DNA of 8,575 nucleotides from Candidatus Nomurabacteria bacterium. Its GTDB lineage: Bacteria; Patescibacteriota; Minisyncoccia; Phycocordibacterales; UBA2100. The DNA lies in contig CALRIB010000035.1 in assembly GCA_943359705.1 (NCBI GenBank), positions 1 through 8,575 of the forward strand. The letters are read 5' to 3'. The notes below the pieces were generated by a model that was given only the letters and a program-made list of their open reading frames with translations, made no database searches and was not told where the DNA came from. Below, piece by piece: positions 5,904 through 8,575 of this stretch. The position numbers were made by a program, and so were the translations under genes. Within the stretch, counting starts at the first letter, position 1; every line of letters starts with the position of its first letter.

Positions 5904-6419
5904 ATGAAAAATCTTTTTCAATTCGCGCATAGAACACGGACTGCACTCGGGCGGGAGGAGCGCAGCCGCGGCTTCACGCTTTTGCTTGCGGCGCTCATCG
6001 CGTCCATCGTCCTCGCTATCGGCACCTCGATATTCCAGTTGGCCCAGAAATCGCTCCTTCTTTCGTCGGTAGGGCGCGATTCTCAGTTCGCCTTTTACGC
6101 GGCCGACACGGGTGCCGAGTGTGCGCTCTACTGGGACGTGCGTTTTTCATATTTTGGCCTCACCGAGCCCTCGGGCGTAACCCCGGCGTGTGACTTGCAA
6201 ACGCTGAACGCGATTGGCCGCACCGGCTCGTATACTCAGACGATGACCTTCCAGTTCGCTCCCAACGGCTATTGTGTGAACGTTTCAGTCGAGAAGTCGC
6301 TCGACAGCCAGACGAATGCAGTACGCACGGTAATCCACGCCGACGGCTTTAGCACGGTTTGCGCCTCGGTCGACACTTCTCCGCGCACCTTGCAGCGCTC
6401 CGTCGAACTACATTACTAG
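5904..6419 (+). CDS. PilX/GspK-like minor pilin lacking Glu5
   Basis: This is a 171-residue protein with a class III signal SRG|FTLLLAALIASIVLAIG, preceded by a basic 23-residue leader. Mature position +5 is Leu28 rather than Glu, as in GspK and PilX proteins, which sit at the tip of a pseudopilus and need no Glu5 pairing with a subunit above. The block SSVGRDSQFAFYAADTGAEC (54-73), followed by ALYWD, is the recognisable signature; I recall it from pilus-locus proteins of CPR bacteria, and PilX has a comparable AEAGA region. Cys are at 73, 96, 124 and 153. The gene starts one base after the PilV-like stop without a Shine-Dalgarno sequence and closes the pilin unit. No clear terminator follows; the stop codon overlaps the palindrome GCGGCCGC. 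Confidence 0.8.
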   Translation: MKNLFQFAHRTRTALGREERSRGFTLLLAALIASIVLAIGTSIFQLAQKSLLLSSVGRDSQFAFYAADTGAECALYWDVRFSYFGLTEPSGVTPACDLQTLNAIGRTGSYTQTMTFQFAPNGYCVNVSVEKSLDSQTNAVRTVIHADGFSTVCASVDTSPRTLQRSVELHY

Positions 6420-6430
6420 CGGCCGCGTTT

Positions 6431-6439
6431 TGCTATGAT
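6431..6439 (+). promoter_or_regulatory. Putative extended -10 box (TGCTATGAT) for ligA
   Basis: TGC followed by TATGAT fits an extended -10 element. The hexamer (6434-6439) ends 8 bases before ATG 6448, so the transcript would have an untranslated leader of only a base or two or none. No -35 match is seen at the expected place, which an extended -10 can tolerate. Confidence 0.5.
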
Positions 6440-6447
6440 GCGCGGAT

Positions 6448-8520
6448 ATGGCCGTTCCCGCAGATGTTCGCAATCGCTACGAAAGGCTCAAATTGACGAT
6501 TAACCGCTACCGGGTCCAGTACCACGTGTACGATAAAGAGGAGATATCACAGGCGGCGCTCGATTCTCTCAAGCATGAACTCTCGCAGATAGAAGCCGCG
6601 CATCCGGGCATTATCGCGCCCGATTCTCCCTCGCAGCGAGTCGCCGGAAAGCCCCTCCCGGGCTTTAAGAAAGTACGGCACCAAGTGGCGCAGTGGTCGT
6701 TCAATGACGCATTCTCACCCGAGGAATTGCGCGAGTTCGATGCGCGCGTGAAGCGGTTTCTAAAGCCGTCGTTTCCCGAGGCGCGACCGTCATACGTCTG
6801 TGAACTCAAGATTGACGGCCTCAAAGTAGTCTTTACCTACGAAAAAGGGTTGCTCGTCAGTGCCGCGACGCGCGGTGACGGCGTAGTGGGCGAGGACGTC
6901 ACACAAAATATAAAGACGATAGAGGCTGTACCGCTTTCGCTCTCGCGCCCCGTCGATATCGTCGTTGAGGGGGAAGTATGGATGAGCTCGCAGAATCTGG
7001 AGAGCCTCAACAAAATCCAGGAGAAAGCGGGCAAACCGCTCTACGCAAACCCGCGCAACGTGGCGGCCGGCTCCATCAGGCAGCTCGACCCAAAAATCGC
7101 GGCGGCCCGCAATCTCGACGTCTTTATCTACGATGTAGCCGCTACAAGCGAGGCATTCCCAAAAACCCAGGCGGAGGAACTCGAATACATGCGCGAGCTC
7201 GGTTTCAAAGTAAATCCGCATCATAAGCTCGCGAAAGATGTCGATGAGGCGATTGCCTACTGGGAGGGCTGGAAGCCCCGACGCCAAAGGGTCGGGGTCC
7301 CGACCTCCGGCAAAGCCGGAGCGTCGGGAAAGAAAGACAAAGTAGATTATTGGATAGACGGCGTCGTCGTGAAGGTTAACGAGCGCGCGTATGAAGAGGC
7401 GCTCGGCTATACCGGGAAAGCGCCGCGCTTCGCCATCGCATTCAAATTCCCGGCCGAACAGGCGACGTCCGTCGTTGAAGATATCGTGCTCCAGGTCGGA
7501 CGCACCGGAGTGCTTACGCCGGTTGCGCATCTGAGACCCACCCTTGTCGCCGGCTCCACAGTCTCGCGCGCCACTCTGCACAATGAAGATGAAATAAAGC
7601 GGCTCGACGTGCGTATCGGTGACACCGTCATTCTGCAAAAAGCGGGTGACGTAATTCCCGACATCGTACAGGTCGTGCAAGAACTTCGTCCGAAAAGCGC
7701 GAAACCCTACCGCTGGCCGCAGACCGTCGAGGAGTGCGGGGGCGACGGGCGCATCGAGCGCGTGCCCGGACAGGCCGCCTGGCGGTGCGTTAACAAAGAT
7801 TCATTCGCCGTCGTGCGCCGCCGCTTTCACAATTTCGTAGGTAAACACTCCCTCGACATCGAGGGCTTCGGCCCGGCTACCGTCGACCAGCTTTTGGAAA
7901 AGGGATTAGTGCAGCATTACGACGAACTCTTTACGCTGACCGAAGGCGACTTGCTGACGCTGGAAGGGTTTGCCGACATTTCAGCAAAAAAACTTATCGA
8001 ATCCATCGGTCGGTCGCGGAAAGTCGAGCTAGCCCGTCTTATTGTCGGGCTCTCCATTCTGCAAGTGGGTGAGGAAACCGCCATACTTCTCGCGCAAACG
8101 TTCCGCACGCTCGAAAAGATTGAGACCGCATCGGTCGAAGAGCTGGAGAAGATAGACGGCGTCGGACCGATAGTCGCTGCGGCAGTGGTGGAATGGTTTG
8201 GCGCGAAGCGCCACCGTGAGCTTGTCGAACGGCTGAAAAAAGTTTTGCATATCGTGAACACCGCGCCGAAAATTGAAAAGGCAAAGGAGTTACCTCTGGC
8301 GGGTAAGACGTTTGTGCTTACCGGCGGGCTCTCATCTATGTCGCGCGACGATGCGAAGACGAAACTTCGGGCGCTCGGCGCCGATGTATCCGGCTCGGTC
8401 TCGAAAAAAACATCGTACGTGGTGGCCGGTGAGGAAGCAGGCTCAAAGCTCGATAAGGCGAGAGAGCTGGGCGTAGCTGTGCTGACAGAAGAAGAGTTTA
8501 TGCGTATCATAGCCGAATGA
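6448..8520 (+). CDS. ligA: NAD-dependent DNA ligase LigA
   Basis: This 690-residue ligase seals nicks in DNA during replication and repair using NAD+. Domains in order: Ia (1-75), adenylation (about 80-340) with catalytic Lys121 in KIDG, TRGDGVVGEDVT (141-152), YANPRNVAAGSIRQLDP (199-215), DGVVVKV (304-310) and AIAFKFPAEQ (329-338); OB fold with QVGRTGVLTPVA (349-360) and GDTVILQKAGDVIPDIV (391-407); a zinc-finger region (about 428-455); helix-hairpin-helix repeats (about 495-585); and a C-terminal BRCT domain (615-690). Oddities: residues 277-294 are a low-complexity insert encoded by a palindromic DNA element; the zinc finger keeps only Cys430 and Cys447; in domain Ia, the Asp and Tyr of the usual DxxYD read Gln35 and Leu38; the usual VRGE reads VEGE (173-176). 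All motifs for catalysis remain, so it is probably active. Its stop overlaps the start of gatC. Confidence 0.95.
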   Translation: MAVPADVRNRYERLKLTINRYRVQYHVYDKEEISQAALDSLKHELSQIEAAHPGIIAPDSPSQRVAGKPLPGFKKVRHQVAQWSFNDAFSPEELREFDARVKRFLKPSFPEARPSYVCELKIDGLKVVFTYEKGLLVSAATRGDGVVGEDVTQNIKTIEAVPLSLSRPVDIVVEGEVWMSSQNLESLNKIQEKAGKPLYANPRNVAAGSIRQLDPKIAAARNLDVFIYDVAATSEAFPKTQAEELEYMRELGFKVNPHHKLAKDVDEAIAYWEGWKPRRQRVGVPTSGKAGASGKKDKVDYWIDGVVVKVNERAYEEALGYTGKAPRFAIAFKFPAEQATSVVEDIVLQVGRTGVLTPVAHLRPTLVAGSTVSRATLHNEDEIKRLDVRIGDTVILQKAGDVIPDIVQVVQELRPKSAKPYRWPQTVEECGGDGRIERVPGQAAWRCVNKDSFAVVRRRFHNFVGKHSLDIEGFGPATVDQLLEKGLVQHYDELFTLTEGDLLTLEGFADISAKKLIESIGRSRKVELARLIVGLSILQVGEETAILLAQTFRTLEKIETASVEELEKIDGVGPIVAAAVVEWFGAKRHRELVERLKKVLHIVNTAPKIEKAKELPLAGKTFVLTGGLSSMSRDDAKTKLRALGADVSGSVSKKTSYVVAGEEAGSKLDKARELGVAVLTEEEFMRIIAE
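7276..7329. repeat. Twin palindromic element inserted in frame within ligA
   Basis: Two adjacent hairpins fill exactly 54 bases (18 codons). The first pairs CCCCGAC (7276-7282) with GTCGGGG (7291-7297), with an inner CC/GG pair, one bulged G and an AAA loop. The second pairs TCCCGAC (7298-7304) with GTCGGGA (7323-7329) and, inside, CTCCGGC (7305-7311) with GCCGGAG (7315-7321) around an AAA loop, with one bulged C (7322). The encoded PRRQRVGVPTSGKAGASG lies just before the conserved YWIDGVVVKV, where other LigA proteins, E. coli's included, have a shorter linker. AAG flanks both sides (7273-7275 and 7330-7332), which could be a short target duplication or chance. Confidence 0.7.
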
Positions 8521-8575
8521 CTGACCCGATTGTCGACGTTGCCGCGCTCGCAAAACTCGCGCGGCTCGAAATCTC
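8517..8575 (+). CDS. gatC: Asp-tRNA(Asn)/Glu-tRNA(Gln) amidotransferase subunit C, N-terminal part (3' end outside window)
   Basis: The ATG overlaps the ligA stop as ATGA. The 19 visible residues, MTDPIVDVAALAKLARLEI plus Ser, match the N-terminus of GatC, whose first helix has the pattern DVxxLAxLARLEhS. GatC stabilises the GatA-GatB complex that converts Glu-tRNA(Gln) and Asp-tRNA(Asn) to their amidated forms. In many bacteria gatC is followed by gatA and gatB. Only a short part is visible, so the call rests on this motif and is reasonably but not fully secure. Confidence 0.75.
   Translation, partial: MTDPIVDVAALAKLARLEI

Noticed and set aside
5953..5960. GGGAGGAG as a Shine-Dalgarno sequence inside the PilX-like gene
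   Set aside because: No ATG, GTG or TTG in a useful frame follows at the right spacing; it codes for Arg-Glu-Glu in the leader.
6419..6430. GCGGCCGC followed by TTTT as an intrinsic terminator
   Set aside because: An 8-base palindrome without a loop cannot form a useful hairpin, and the T-run overlaps the ligA promoter region.
6790..7680. Long open frame (296 codons) on the - strand opposite ligA
   Set aside because: It mirrors ligA codons, has no family motif and no promoter or ribosome site; the LigA reading has full domain support.
1..8575. CRISPR array, tRNA/rRNA genes, insertion sequence or prophage genes
   Set aside because: No regularly spaced repeats, cloverleaf with the conserved tRNA T-loop, rRNA-like block, transposase or integrase motif was found on either strand by eye.

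Overview
The window looks like a piece of a Patescibacteria/CPR genome, most likely a GC-rich member of the Parcubacteria side. This is inferred from protein character and layout; no database was searched. Pointers are: a compact type IV pilus (T4P) locus with an inner-membrane platform but no PilM/N/O/Q genes in view; a CPR-style minor pilin with the AFYAADTGAECALYWD signature; a LigA with the QWSFNDAF variant and an incomplete zinc finger; overlapping or nearly abutting genes; and almost no Shine-Dalgarno sequences. All genes lie on the + strand.

Layout: (1) bases 2-214 are the C-terminal end of a response-regulator receiver domain cut by the window edge. (2) 215-318 is an AT-rich gap, in sharp contrast to the GC-rich genes, holding an imperfect inverted repeat. 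(3) 332-2605 encode the PilT ATPase and the PilC platform protein, 3 bases apart. (4) 2664-3155 encode a major-type pilin with its own TATAAT box, followed by a perfect 17-bp hairpin terminator. (5) 3219-6419 form a tightly packed unit: prepilin peptidase PilD, a GspH/FimT-like pseudopilin, a PilW/GspJ-like pseudopilin, a PilV/GspI-like pseudopilin and a PilX/GspK-like minor pilin without Glu5. (6) 6448-8520 encode NAD-dependent DNA ligase LigA, whose stop overlaps the start of GatC, cut by the right edge.

The genes of regions 3-5 form one machine. PilD cleaves and probably N-methylates the five prepilins, which carry GFTL-type signals. PilC is the membrane platform. PilT provides ATP-driven retraction. 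The four minor pilins probably form the priming and tip complex on which the major pilin polymerises. The extension ATPase PilB is not in the window. The receiver domain upstream may regulate the system.

The most interesting non-coding signals are: a 54-bp pair of adjacent palindromic hairpins inserted in frame in ligA; a -10-like hexamer ending only 6-8 bases before the start codon of four unit-leading genes, suggesting leaderless transcription; a prepilin whose N-terminus carries two tandem GFTL processing motifs; a possible three-way-junction structure ahead of the PilW-like gene, whose TTG start has the only good Shine-Dalgarno sequence in the window; and the AT-rich inverted repeat before pilT.
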